A DNA stretch of 36,970 nucleotides from Gammaproteobacteria bacterium. GTDB lineage: Bacteria; Pseudomonadota; Gammaproteobacteria; Arenicellales; Poriferihabitantaceae. Made by a program: the position numbers and the translations under genes. Shown here in pieces: positions 27,118 to 36,918 of the stretch (position 1 is its first letter; each line of letters begins with the position of its first letter). The stretch covers positions 67,114-104,083 of the forward strand of contig VYGS01000094.1 in NCBI GenBank assembly GCA_009841725.1. The letters are read 5' to 3'. The notes under the pieces were generated by a model. It was given only the letters and a program-made list of their open reading frames with translations. It was not told where the DNA came from and did not search any database.

Positions 27118-28452
27118 CTATTTTCCGATGCAAAACGAACTGAAAATCATGCCCAGCAGCTCATCGCTCGACACGGCACCGGTGATTTCTCCCAACGCCC
27201 GGTGACAGGCCGCCATATCCTCGGCCAGAAGCTCGCCGGCCCGGTGGTCGCGCATCTGCTCGATGCCGGAATCGAGAAATTCCCTGGCCCTGCCCAGAGC
27301 GTCAATGTGCCGCTGGCGCGCCATCAAGGGGCTTTCCTGCTTCTCCGTATAGCCGACTGCCGACTTGAGCCTTTCCTTCAGCAGGTCAATACCCTGTCCG
27401 GTCAGCGCCGATATGCACACTTCCGACGGATCGTCGGATTGCTGGCGGCGACTGATGTCGATCTTGTTCCGCACAAGCAGGGTCGGCAGATGCCGATGGG
27501 CGACGATCATCCTTTCAATCTCTTTCTGGCCGGTTGCGGCGTCGTCGACGACAAGCAGGACCATGTCCGCTTCTTCTTGGGCGAGCCGGGCCCGCCTGAC
27601 CCCTTCTGCCTCGATGGCATCAAGGGTGTCCCGGATCCCGGCCGTATCGACGATCTCCATCGGTATGCCGTCCAGATCGATGATCTGCTCCAGGGTGTCC
27701 CGGGTCGTACCGGGGATGTCGCTGACGATTGCCCGGTCTTCCCGGCCGAGGGCATTCAGCAGGCTTGATTTCCCGGCATTGGGAAGGCCGGTCAGCACGA
27801 CCTTCAGTCCGTCCCGCAGAAGCCGGCCTTGCTGCATGCGCGCCTGGATCCTGTCGAATTGCCTGCCGAGCTGCTGTACGCGTTCGAGCGCTCCCAGTTC
27901 GGTCAAAAAATCGATTTCCTCTTCCGGGAAGTCGATAGACGCCTCGATCAGCACTCGCAACTCGGCGACGGCATCCGCCAGCTTCCCGATGTCCCGGGAC
28001 AGTTCGCCCTTCAGCGAGCGCATCGCGGAACGCGCCGCCGATTCGGTATGGCTGTTGATCAAATCCGCAACCGCCTCGGCCTGCGCCAGATCCATGCGGC
28101 CGTTGAGGAAGGCCCTCTTGCTGAATTCTCCGGGCTCTGCAGGTCTCGCCCCGAGTTGCAGGCAGCGCCGAACGATCAGGCTCAGTGTCACCGGGCTGCC
28201 ATGCCCCTGGAACTCCAGCACATCTTCGCCGGTGTAACTGTGGGGGGCGGCGAACAGCAAGGCGATACCGTTGTCGATGGGGCTCGCGTCCCGGTCCAGG
28301 AAGGAGCAGTATCTTGCCCGGCCGGGATCCGGTCTTGCGGACAACGCGGTGTGTGCGATGGAATCGACTTCGGGTCCGGACAGCCGGACAATGCCGATTC
28401 CGCCTTGCCCGGGAGGCGTGGCGATGGCTACGATCGTTTCACGAGAATCCAA
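27118..28452 (-). CDS. mnmE: tRNA modification GTPase MnmE (TrmE)
   Basis: TIVAIATPPGQGGIGIVRLSG, GLPNAGKSSLLNAL, DTAGIRDT, C-terminal GMIFSSFCIGK. Confidence 0.97.
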   Translation of the reverse strand: MDSRETIVAIATPPGQGGIGIVRLSGPEVDSIAHTALSARPDPGRARYCSFLDRDASPIDNGIALLFAAPHSYTGEDVLEFQGHGSPVTLSLIVRRCLQLGARPAEPGEFSKRAFLNGRMDLAQAEAVADLINSHTESAARSAMRSLKGELSRDIGKLADAVAELRVLIEASIDFPEEEIDFLTELGALERVQQLGRQFDRIQARMQQGRLLRDGLKVVLTGLPNAGKSSLLNALGREDRAIVSDIPGTTRDTLEQIIDLDGIPMEIVDTAGIRDTLDAIEAEGVRRARLAQEEADMVLLVVDDAATGQKEIERMIVAHRHLPTLLVRNKIDISRRQQSDDPSEVCISALTGQGIDLLKERLKSAVGYTEKQESPLMARQRHIDALGRAREFLDSGIEQMRDHRAGELLAEDMAACHRALGEITGAVSSDELLGMIFSSFCIGK

Positions 28453-28462
28453 GCCCGGTTGT

Positions 28463-30148
28463 TCAGTTGCCCGCGTACTTGCGGGTATTGTAGTACTGCT
28501 GGGCGATGGAAAGGATGTTGTTCACCACCCAGTAAAGGACCAGGCCGGCAGGGAACCACAGGAAGAAGATCGTGAACACGAACGGCAACGCCAGCATGAT
28601 TTTCTTCTGGATGGGATCGACCGGCGCCGGGTTCAGGAAATGCTGGATCAGCATGGATGCGCCCATGATGATCGGCAGCACGAAATAGGGGTCCGGCAAC
28701 GACAGATCGTTCAGCCAGCCCATGAAATCCGCCTGCCGCAACTCGACGCTTTCGAGCAACACCCAATACAGGGCTATGAACACCGGAATCTGAACCAGGA
28801 TCGGAAGGCAGCCGCCCGCCGGGTTGACCTTCTCCTCCTTGTACATCTTCATCATTTCCTGCTGAAACCGCTGCTTGTCGTCGCCATAGCGCTCCTTCAG
28901 CGTCGCCATCCTGGGCTGCAGCTTTTTCATCTTGGCCATGGACTTGTAGCTCGTGGCCGACAACGGATAGAACACGAGCTTGACCAGAACGGTGAGGAAG
29001 ATGATTGCCCAGCCCCAGTTGTTGGTGAATCCGTGAATTTTCTGCAGCAGCCAGAAGAGCGGCGAGGCAACGGGCGTCAGCCATCCGTAATCCACTGTCA
29101 GCTTGAGACCGGGCGCGCCCTGTTGATCAAGCCGGATCTGTTCCTTGGGACCGGCATAAAGCACGGCGTCCAGCTGTCCCGACTCGCCGGGCTGGATCGT
29201 TACCGGACGGAGCGTCTTGTAGCCGATTCGGTACTGTGGCTTGCCGCCGTTGCTCACGCCGGTGTAGAACTGGTAGTTGTCGGAACCCATCGGCAACCAG
29301 GCAACCACAAAATAATGCTGCATCATCGCCACCCATCCGGAGTCGGTGGTGATATCCAGCGGCTCGCTCCGCATCTCGTCGTAGTCGATCTTGTTGTACT
29401 TGTCCGCCTCGGTGTACACGGCGGCTCCGGTAAAACTGGGCAGCGCGCCCAGTATCCCCATGGTCCCGCCCGAGTCGATCTCCGTCTGCTTGAGATGACC
29501 GTAGACAAAACCGGTCCAGGGACGGTCCCCCGAATTGACCACCCTGAAGCGGGTTTCAATCCGATAGCTGTCCTTCCTGAACAGGAATACCTTCTGGTAC
29601 TGGATACCGTCCGGAGACGTCCAGTCCAGCGCCACCTCCATGCTTTCCCTGCCGGCCAGATCGTATGTGTCCTGATCGACGCTGTAGAGCACATTGTGAT
29701 TCGGATACTCTCCTTCACTCCCGATCAGCCCGCTCTGGGCCACGAACAAGTTGGAATTGTCCTTGAACATCAGCACGAACGGATCGTCCGGCGTGTCCAC
29801 GCTGACCGGGTGCTTTTTCAGCTCGACACGTGTCAGATCCCCGCCGCGGAGATCGATCTCGGCATTGATCAGATCGGTTGAAATCCGGATCAGGCGTCCC
29901 GGCGAATCCTCCGGTCCGGCGGGAACGTCCGTCTCGGGCGCGGCCGGCTCGTCCGGGGCGGTTCCGGCAGCAACCTCCGGGGCTTCGGGAACCTCCTCCA
30001 GGCTGACCCCGCCCGGCGTAACCGGGCTCTCTGCCTGTTCGGCACTCCCGTCGGCGTTGTAGTTTGCCTGGAAATCGAGCCACGACGTCCAGATCATCAT
30101 GAGCGTCAGCCCTAGGGCGATGAACAGCAGGATTCGTTGGAACTGCAT
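28463..30148 (-). CDS. yidC: Membrane protein insertase YidC
   Basis: N-terminal TM, periplasmic domain, NWGWAIIFLTVLVKLVFYPLSATSYKSMAKMKKLQPRM, C-terminal LYWVVNNILSIAQQYY. Confidence 0.97.
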   Translation of the reverse strand: MQFQRILLFIALGLTLMMIWTSWLDFQANYNADGSAEQAESPVTPGGVSLEEVPEAPEVAAGTAPDEPAAPETDVPAGPEDSPGRLIRISTDLINAEIDLRGGDLTRVELKKHPVSVDTPDDPFVLMFKDNSNLFVAQSGLIGSEGEYPNHNVLYSVDQDTYDLAGRESMEVALDWTSPDGIQYQKVFLFRKDSYRIETRFRVVNSGDRPWTGFVYGHLKQTEIDSGGTMGILGALPSFTGAAVYTEADKYNKIDYDEMRSEPLDITTDSGWVAMMQHYFVVAWLPMGSDNYQFYTGVSNGGKPQYRIGYKTLRPVTIQPGESGQLDAVLYAGPKEQIRLDQQGAPGLKLTVDYGWLTPVASPLFWLLQKIHGFTNNWGWAIIFLTVLVKLVFYPLSATSYKSMAKMKKLQPRMATLKERYGDDKQRFQQEMMKMYKEEKVNPAGGCLPILVQIPVFIALYWVLLESVELRQADFMGWLNDLSLPDPYFVLPIIMGASMLIQHFLNPAPVDPIQKKIMLALPFVFTIFFLWFPAGLVLYWVVNNILSIAQQYYNTRKYAGN

Positions 30149-30164
30149 GGCCTGGCAATCCGGT

Positions 30165-30425
30165 TTACGCCCGTTCCCGGCCCGGCATCGCTTCCGGTAC
30201 GGGATCGTAGCCCCCCTCGTTCCAGGGGTGGCAACGGGCGATCCGGGTCACGGACAGGGCCGTTCCCTTCAATGCCCCGTACCGGTCAATCGCCTCCATC
30301 GCGTAACGTGAGCAACAGGGATAGAACCTGCAGTTTCGACCCAGATAGGGGCTGATGGCCAACTGATACAGGCGAATCAGTCCCAGCAGACATCGGCGTG
30401 GAAGATCTATCCTCGGTTCTGGCAT
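30165..30425 (-). CDS. yidD: Membrane protein insertion efficiency factor YidD
   Basis: [39 protein letters not shown]...[17 protein letters not shown]. Start reset to ATG 30425. Confidence 0.95.
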   Translation of the reverse strand: MPEPRIDLPRRCLLGLIRLYQLAISPYLGRNCRFYPCCSRYAMEAIDRYGALKGTALSVTRIARCHPWNEGGYDPVPEAMPGRERA

Positions 30426-30772
30426 TTTGCTCGGCTGATCTCCAGCAATCGTGTGAGTTCCTGTTTCAATACCGAATTGTCCTGATCGGATCCCCCCGGT
30501 CTGGCCACCACCACATAGTCCATGTCCGGCAATTCGCCCTGGCCAAGTCGGAATGTTTCGCGAATCTGGCGTTTTATCCGGTTTCTCTGTACCGCCTTTT
30601 TGCTGACCTTTCTTGAAACCACCAGTCCCAGCCTTGCACAACCGGTCCGGTTGTGGGCAGCATGAACACTGAAGTACCGCCCATGCACGGAAACCTTGTC
30701 GCGAAAAACCGCTTCAAACGAAGTGCCGTCAACGATTCTTTGCCGGCGAGGCAGTCCCGTCGATTTTCGCAA
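30407..30772 (-). CDS. rnpA: Ribonuclease P protein component
   Basis: [29 protein letters not shown] signature. Confidence 0.95.
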   Translation of the reverse strand: MRKSTGLPRRQRIVDGTSFEAVFRDKVSVHGRYFSVHAAHNRTGCARLGLVVSRKVSKKAVQRNRIKRQIRETFRLGQGELPDMDYVVVARPGGSDQDNSVLKQELTRLLEISRAKCQNRG

Positions 30773-30786
30773 CTCGAGCGGAGAAT

Positions 30787-30921
30787 TCAGGCACTCAGAC
30801 GGACACGTCCCTTGGCGCGCCTGGCGTTGATGACCGCGCGTCCTGCCCGGGTGCGCATGCGCTGCCTGAAACCATGGGTCCGCTTGCGCTTGATGTTACT
30901 GGGCTGAAATGTTCGTTTCAT
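30787..30921 (-). CDS. rpmH: 50S ribosomal protein L34
   Basis: Reverse-strand translation [44 protein letters not shown] (44 aa; below the ORF track cutoff). Confidence 0.98.
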   Translation of the reverse strand: MKRTFQPSNIKRKRTHGFRQRMRTRAGRAVINARRAKGRVRLSA

Positions 30922-31247
30922 GACTGATTGGTGGAACAGAGTGTCAACATGAAGGGATATTGGATTGTACTGATCCGGAGCGGAATTTCAAGAGTGGGAG
31001 AAAGCGGAAAGGAACTGCCGACACAAGGAAAAAATACGAGAGGTTCGGAAAAAACCGACACGAGCCGGGAACCGTTTCCCGGGGAAGGACGAGAAAGCGA
31101 CCGGATCGGGGACCGATTTCGGGAGCGATGCGATTTTGCCGGTCCGCGGCCTTCGACCGCCAGACCGGCTCTTCGATCCCAGCCGGGATTCCAATCCGGT
31201 ATGTTGTAGAATTGCATGTCCAAGTCACGCCGCCCAATCCCGGTTCG

Positions 31248-31604
31248 ATGTCCACGGATTTCACCCAAACGGAACTGCACCGCATTCGTGAGATGCTGAC
31301 CCAGCGCTATCGCAAGGAGGTCGAGGTTCAGCTCGCCGACTGCGAACTCAGCCTGGACATGGGCGAGACGGAACCGATGAGCTGTCCGACCGTTTTCTGG
31401 CACGAGCGCGACGCGAATTTCGTGGTTTTCAAGATCAGCCCTTTCCGATTCCGGTCGCAGTTCTTCTACTCGCCACACGAACAGTACGGTACCGGAATCG
31501 ACGAGTTCAACGACCTTGATCAACGCGTCGCGGCATTGCTGCAAACCCAGTCGGACCACGAACGGGAGCACCGCGGCATGAATCCGCCGACAGAGAACAC
31601 ATAA
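31248..31604 (+). CDS. Hypothetical protein upstream of pfp
   Basis: ATG 31248 gives MSTDFTQTELHRIREMLTQRYRKEVEVQLADCELSLDMGETEPMSCPTVFWHERDANFVVFKISPFRFRSQFFYSPHEQYGTG...; ends 23 bp before pfp. Confidence 0.65.
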   Translation: MSTDFTQTELHRIREMLTQRYRKEVEVQLADCELSLDMGETEPMSCPTVFWHERDANFVVFKISPFRFRSQFFYSPHEQYGTGIDEFNDLDQRVAALLQTQSDHEREHRGMNPPTENT

Positions 31605-31627
31605 TCCTTGGGAACCATAAGCCGACC

Positions 31628-32887
31628 ATGACCAGAAACGCGCTATACGCACAATCCGGCGGCGTGACAGCCGTGATCAATGCCAGTGCCTGCGGCATCA
31701 TCGAAACCGCCCGGAAACACAACGATCGAATCGGAAAGGTGTTCGCGGGGCGCAACGGGATCGTCGGGGTCCTGAAAGAAGACCTGATCGACACTTCCGT
31801 GGAATCGACGGATGCCATCTCCCGGCTTCGCAGCACCCCTTCCGGAGCCTTCGGCTCCTGCCGATACAAGCTGAAGAGCATCGAGGAGAGCAGACTGGCG
31901 TACGGAAGACTGATCGACGTCTTCGCGGCGCATGACATCGGCTATTTCTTCTACAACGGCGGCGGCGACTCGGCCGACACATGCCTCAAGATTGCCCGGC
32001 TTTCCCAGGACATGGGATACCCGGTCCAGGCCATTCACGTGCCGAAAACCGTTGACAACGATCTGCCCGAAACCGACAACTGCCCGGGATTCGGGTCGGC
32101 CGCAAAGTACATTGCCACATCCACCCTCGAAGCCAGCCTGGACGTCGCCTCGATGGCGATGTCCTCGACCAAGGTCTTCATCATTGAGGTGATGGGCCGT
32201 CACGCCGGGTGGATTGCCGCAGCGGGCGCCATGGCGTCGAGTGCGGAACATCCGATCCCCACGATCATCCTGTTTCCCGAAATCCCGTTCGACCGCGGGC
32301 GGTTCATCGACCGGGTCCGGGACGCTGTGTCATCCTCAGGCTATGCGACGGTTGTCGTCTCGGAAGGCCTTTCCGACGAAAACGGCCGGTTCCTGTCGGA
32401 CCAGGGGCTGACCGACGCCTTCGGTCACAAGCAGCTGGGCGGGGTTGCTCCAGCGCTCGCGGCAATGGTCATGCAAGAGACGGGATACAAGTACCACTGG
32501 GCCGTGGCCGACTATCTGCAGAGGTCGGCCCGGCACATTGCCTCGAAAACGGATGTGGAGCAGGCCTATGCGGTAGGCCGCGCGGCGGTCGAGATGGCAT
32601 TGGAGGGAGAGAATTCGGTCATGCCCTCCATCGTCAGGACAGACAATGATCCGTACCGGTGGGAAATCGGCAAGGCACGGCTCGAGGACGTGGCCAACAT
32701 CGAGAAAAAGATGCCGAGAGATTATATCGACGCGAGCGGCTACGGGATCACCCGGGCCTGCCGGGACTATCTCCGGCCACTGATGGAGGGCGAGGATTAT
32801 CCAGCCTATCGGAACGGCCTGCCGAACTACGTTCGACTCCAGAACGTTTCCGTGCCGAGAAAACTCGACACGGATTTCCGGATATAA
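31628..32887 (+). CDS. pfp: 6-phosphofructokinase, PPi-dependent type
   Basis: YAQSGGVTAVINAS, YNGGGDSADTCLKIA, PKTVDNDLPETDNCPGFGSAAKY (KTVDND of PPi-type PFKs), VFIIEVMGRHAGWIAA. Confidence 0.9.
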   Translation: MTRNALYAQSGGVTAVINASACGIIETARKHNDRIGKVFAGRNGIVGVLKEDLIDTSVESTDAISRLRSTPSGAFGSCRYKLKSIEESRLAYGRLIDVFAAHDIGYFFYNGGGDSADTCLKIARLSQDMGYPVQAIHVPKTVDNDLPETDNCPGFGSAAKYIATSTLEASLDVASMAMSSTKVFIIEVMGRHAGWIAAAGAMASSAEHPIPTIILFPEIPFDRGRFIDRVRDAVSSSGYATVVVSEGLSDENGRFLSDQGLTDAFGHKQLGGVAPALAAMVMQETGYKYHWAVADYLQRSARHIASKTDVEQAYAVGRAAVEMALEGENSVMPSIVRTDNDPYRWEIGKARLEDVANIEKKMPRDYIDASGYGITRACRDYLRPLMEGEDYPAYRNGLPNYVRLQNVSVPRKLDTDFRI

Positions 32888-33087
32888 GGGGTATGGACAC
32901 GGCCCTCGCCAGGGCGCGGGAGTTGCTCAAGATACTGGCAGATTTCGGAGTTCCTGCAACCGGCATTCCGCCAGGCTGATCCTGAAGGAAAGCGTCCGGA
33001 CGGCACGGCCAGGAAGCGGTCGAGCAGCCGATCGGGGAATTCCGGCTTGACGGGATATTCGATTTCGTCGTCGAAGAACTTCGGCAA

Positions 33088-33121
33088 CCGCAGGAGGCCG
33101 GAGGGCTCCGGCCTCCTGCGG
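33088..33121. terminator. Strong hairpin between convergent pfp and hppA; candidate bidirectional terminator
   Basis: ccgcaggaggccggag-gg-ctccggcctcctgcgg: perfect 16-bp inverted repeat with 2 nt between arms. T-tracts are weak. Confidence 0.6.
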
Positions 33122-33131
33122 ACCGTCCCGT

Positions 33132-35135
33132 TTACAGCAAGGGGGCGATGACAAGACTCACGATCGCCATGACATTGATGAGTATGTTCATGGACGGTCC
33201 GGAGGTATCCTTGAAGGGGTCCCCGACGGTATCGCCCACGACCGCAGCGGCATGCACTTCCGAGCCCTTGCCTCCGTGATGCCCCTTTTCAATGTATTTT
33301 TTCGCATTGTCCCAGGCACCGCCTGCATTGGCCATGGTCAAGGCCATCAGGACGCATCCCAGCAGTGCGCCGCCGAGCATGCCGCCCAGTGCGGTTGCGC
33401 CCAGTCCGAAGCCCACAACGCACGGTGCCGCAACAGCCAGAACGCCAGGAGGAACCATGCGCTTCAATGCCGCCCGGGTTGCAATGTCGACACACCGGTC
33501 CGAATCGGGGCTCGCCGTACCTTCCATCAGTCCCGGAATTTCCCTGAACTGACGGCGGATTTCCTGAATCATGTCGAACGCCGCGCTGCCCACTGCATTC
33601 ATGGTCAGCGAAGAGACGAGAAACGGAAAGATGCCGCCCAGGAACATTCCGGCCAGCACCTTGGGATCGCTCATTTCAAGGGAGAAATCGGGATCGAGAA
33701 CGGACACTGTCTCGATAAATGCGGAGATGATCGCCAAGGCCGCCAGGGCCGCCGCGCCGATGGCAAAGCCCTTGCCGATAGCGGCGGTGGTATTTCCGAG
33801 TTCGTCCAGGGAATCCGTTATCTTGCGCACGTCCTCGCCCAGGCCCGACATTTCGGCAATACCGCCCGCGTTGTCCGCAACCGGACCGTAAGCATCAATG
33901 GCCATGGTGATTCCCACCGTCGCCAGCATGCCGACAGCCGAGATGCCGACACCGTACAGGCCCGACAGGTAACTCGAGACCAGGATAATGGTTGCAATGA
34001 TCAGCAGCGGCACGACCACCGACTGCATGCCGACAGCCAGCCCCGTGATCATTACGGTGGCCGTGCCCGTTTCTCCGCTTTTCGCGATGTCCCGGACCGG
34101 CTTTCCGCCGGTATAGTATTCCGTGATCAGGCCGATCCCGATGCCGCCGGCCGCGCCGACCACAACCGAAATCCATATCCGTGTGTTCACGTCCATCCAT
34201 TGAACGACCGCAAACGCCGCGGCCATGAACACAACGGTCGCGCCGATGGTGCCTATCCTGAGGGCGAGCTCCGGAGATCTTGCGCTGTTCAGCTTGACCA
34301 GCCCGACACCGAAGATGGAGCAGAGGATGCCGGCCGATGCCAGTGCAAGCGGCAGGAACATCAGCGTCTGCTGCGCACCGTAGATTGCGAACGCGGCTGC
34401 AGGCAATGTTGAGGCGATTGCAATGGTGGCAATAATCGATCCGCAGTAGGATTCGAATATGTCCGAGCCCATGCCCGCCACATCGCCGACATTGTCCCCG
34501 ACATTGTCGGCGATCACGCCGGGATTACGCGGGTCGTCCTCGGGAATTCCCGCCTCGACCTTGCCAACAAGATCCGCGCCGACATCCGCGCTCTTGGTGA
34601 AGATGCCGCCGCCCACGCGCGAAAACAAGGCAACGGACGAGGCGCCCATGCCGAAACCGTGGATGACATGTGCGGTATGCGGGTCGCCGCCATAAAGAAG
34701 ATAGAGAAATCCGATACCGAGAAGGCCCATGGCGGCGATCGTCAGCCCCATTACCGAGCCGCCGAAAAACGAGACCGCGAGCGCCGTTTCCGCCCCGTGC
34801 TGAGCGGCAGCGGTCGTCGTGCGGACATTCGCGCGGGTGGCCGAATACATGCCGATATACCCGGCCACTCCGGAACAAAACGCCCCAACCAGGAAGGCGA
34901 TGGTGGTCTTGATTCCCAGATCCGAAAACAGGATAAACACTGACACGACCGCCACGAAAATCAGAAGATAGGTGTACTCCCGCCGCATGAACACCATGGC
35001 GCCGCGATGGATCTGCTCGCCTATTTCAGCGACCTTCCCTTCACCTTCGGGGTATTTGAGGATCATCCGGTACACCATGTAGGCGGTGAACAGACCAAAG
35101 GCTCCGAGCAGCACCGGCAAATAGGTAACATTCAT
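33132..35135 (-). CDS. hppA: Membrane-bound ion-translocating pyrophosphatase (K+-dependent-type signature)
   Basis: [70 protein letters not shown] (Ala rather than Lys at the K+-dependence site). Confidence 0.96.
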   Translation of the reverse strand: MNVTYLPVLLGAFGLFTAYMVYRMILKYPEGEGKVAEIGEQIHRGAMVFMRREYTYLLIFVAVVSVFILFSDLGIKTTIAFLVGAFCSGVAGYIGMYSATRANVRTTTAAAQHGAETALAVSFFGGSVMGLTIAAMGLLGIGFLYLLYGGDPHTAHVIHGFGMGASSVALFSRVGGGIFTKSADVGADLVGKVEAGIPEDDPRNPGVIADNVGDNVGDVAGMGSDIFESYCGSIIATIAIASTLPAAAFAIYGAQQTLMFLPLALASAGILCSIFGVGLVKLNSARSPELALRIGTIGATVVFMAAAFAVVQWMDVNTRIWISVVVGAAGGIGIGLITEYYTGGKPVRDIAKSGETGTATVMITGLAVGMQSVVVPLLIIATIILVSSYLSGLYGVGISAVGMLATVGITMAIDAYGPVADNAGGIAEMSGLGEDVRKITDSLDELGNTTAAIGKGFAIGAAALAALAIISAFIETVSVLDPDFSLEMSDPKVLAGMFLGGIFPFLVSSLTMNAVGSAAFDMIQEIRRQFREIPGLMEGTASPDSDRCVDIATRAALKRMVPPGVLAVAAPCVVGFGLGATALGGMLGGALLGCVLMALTMANAGGAWDNAKKYIEKGHHGGKGSEVHAAAVVGDTVGDPFKDTSGPSMNILINVMAIVSLVIAPLL

Positions 35136-35179
35136 TGTGATGAGGCTCCCGTGCGAGTCAGTAATATCAAAAACCGGGG

Positions 35180-35209
35180 ATTATAGCGGCCCCGTTGTTC
35201 ACAAATCAA
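35180..35209 (-). promoter_or_regulatory. Candidate sigma70-type promoter for hppA
   Basis: Reverse strand TTGATT-18 nt-TATAAT, about 45 nt upstream of the hppA ATG. Confidence 0.45.
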
Positions 35210-35246
35210 TTCGGGGGAGCCTGTACAGCGTGAGGCGGGCGGGCCT

Positions 35247-36167
35247 TCACCCTGCATCCGTGGTCTTTTTTCTTGCCCGGGGATGAGCCCGGTCGAACAC
35301 GTTCGCGAGGTGCTGGAAGTCAAGATGGGTGTAGATCTGGGTTGTCGAGATATCGGAATGGCCCAGCATTTCCTGCACGGCCCTCAGATCACCGCTGGAT
35401 TCGAGCAGATGACTGGCGAAGGAATGGCGCAGCGCATGCGGGTGGACGTGTTGCCCGAAACCCTTGCGGCGAGCCCATTGGGACAACCGGTACTGGATAC
35501 CCCGGGGACTGAGTCGGCCGCCCCGGATATTGACAAACAGGGCCTCTTCGCCTTCTGCGGCCAGCTCGGGCCGACGGTCAAGCCACTTCCTGACCGCCTT
35601 GCAGGCCTTCGAGCCGACCGGAACGATCCTTTCCTTGCCGCCCTTGCCCATCACTCGGACCTGCCTTTCCTGAAAATCGACCGTATCAATATCGAACGAT
35701 GCAAGCTCCGAAAGCCTGAGACCCGAGGAGTAGAACAGCTCGAGCATGGCCCAGTCCCGCAACATGATCGCCGGGCTGTCACGGGAGACATCGTCCTCAA
35801 GCAGTGCGCTGAGATCGTCGACGCTCAGGGTATGCGGCAATTTGCGGGCTGCCTTGGGTGCGCTGATGCCGACGAAAGGATTCAACCCGACCGCCTTCTG
35901 GCCGAGCAGGTGATCGAAGAATTTCCGGCAGGAGGACAGCATTCTCTGGATCGTCCTTGGAGATTGCCCGCGCTGGAACAGCCGGGCGGGGAAAGTCCTG
36001 GCCAGCGTCTCGTCCACCGCAGCCCAGTCGGAAACATCCCGGTCCCGGAGGAAGCGCTCGAGAACGGCAAGATCCCGGCGGAAGGCGTTCACGGAATTTT
36101 CGGAATACCTGCCTTCCCTGTTTACGATATGAATGAACTGCTCAACGCTGTCAAACAGATCAGCCAA
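35247..36167 (-). CDS. xerC: Tyrosine recombinase XerC
   Basis: SSGLRLSELASFDIDTVD, VHPHALRHSFASHLLESSGDLRAVQEMLGHSDISTTQIYTHLDFQHL; follows a DUF484 gene. Confidence 0.92.
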   Translation of the reverse strand: MADLFDSVEQFIHIVNREGRYSENSVNAFRRDLAVLERFLRDRDVSDWAAVDETLARTFPARLFQRGQSPRTIQRMLSSCRKFFDHLLGQKAVGLNPFVGISAPKAARKLPHTLSVDDLSALLEDDVSRDSPAIMLRDWAMLELFYSSGLRLSELASFDIDTVDFQERQVRVMGKGGKERIVPVGSKACKAVRKWLDRRPELAAEGEEALFVNIRGGRLSPRGIQYRLSQWARRKGFGQHVHPHALRHSFASHLLESSGDLRAVQEMLGHSDISTTQIYTHLDFQHLANVFDRAHPRARKKTTDAG

Positions 36168-36840
36168 CAGTTCGCCTCCTTCCGCCCAGATAACTGCCGA
36201 CGAGACTGCCGATCCGGTTCAGGTAAAGCACGCCAAGATCCGGCTGGAACCGCTCACCGTTTGGCGAACCCAGCACCATAACTCCGGTAATGTCCTCGCC
36301 ATTGAGGATGGGAACGAAGGCGCTGGACTGGATGGTCTCGGCATCATGGCTGAATATCTCTTTCAGCAGGGCGGTGGAGACCCGGTCATCACAGATGCTG
36401 CTCCGATGGGCCACCCTTTGATGGATTTCATCATACCGCGAAGACCTGGAACCCTTTTCGGGCGACTCCTCCAGAATGGCAACATGCTCGATGTCAAATT
36501 CGCTGCCCAACAATTTTCTTACGAACTCGACCGGATGGGCGATCGATCCGCCCTGATCCAGCAGTGCAGTGGTAAACGCCGTCAACTGATCCTGCATCTT
36601 TTCCAGGTTTTTCGTGATTTCGAGGATGGTCTCGATTTTCCTCTTTTGTTCAGTTTCCCGCTCGCGCAACGTCTCGATCTGCTTTTTGAGGAACACATTG
36701 CCATCCTCGTCAGGAACTGGAGCAATTTTTGCAAGAAGCTTGCCGTTCTCCGCCAGAAATTCCGGATGCTGCCTGAGAAAGTCGACAACCTGTTTGGGTT
36801 CAAGAGCCGTTCGGGATTTATTCGCTGCACGCTTGGCCAT
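36160..36840 (-). CDS. DUF484 family protein
   Basis: VVDFLRQHPEFLAEN, GAF-like C-terminus FVPILNGEDITGVMVLGSPNGERFQPDLGVLYLNRIGSLV; upstream of and overlapping xerC. Confidence 0.88.
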   Translation of the reverse strand: MAKRAANKSRTALEPKQVVDFLRQHPEFLAENGKLLAKIAPVPDEDGNVFLKKQIETLRERETEQKRKIETILEITKNLEKMQDQLTAFTTALLDQGGSIAHPVEFVRKLLGSEFDIEHVAILEESPEKGSRSSRYDEIHQRVAHRSSICDDRVSTALLKEIFSHDAETIQSSAFVPILNGEDITGVMVLGSPNGERFQPDLGVLYLNRIGSLVGSYLGGRRRTVG

Positions 36841-36912
36841 GGCGGTTCCTTTTGTTCATGAGCAAAATTCAGGTTTTCCGGATCATTGTGAAACGGGGCT
36901 CATTGCTTGTGG

Positions 36913-36918
36913 ATTATA
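36913..36918 (-). promoter_or_regulatory. Candidate -10 element (TATAAT) upstream of DUF484-xerC
   Basis: Reverse strand CAGATATAATCC, about 73 nt upstream of the DUF484 ATG; -35 not convincing. Confidence 0.3.

Noticed and set aside
28271-29881. 536 aa plus-strand ORF opposite yidC/mnmE
   Set aside because: Spans two unambiguous minus-strand genes; shadow ORF.
35247-36167. Phage or integron integrase
   Set aside because: Sequence and linkage to DUF484 fit housekeeping XerC; no attachment sites or phage genes nearby.
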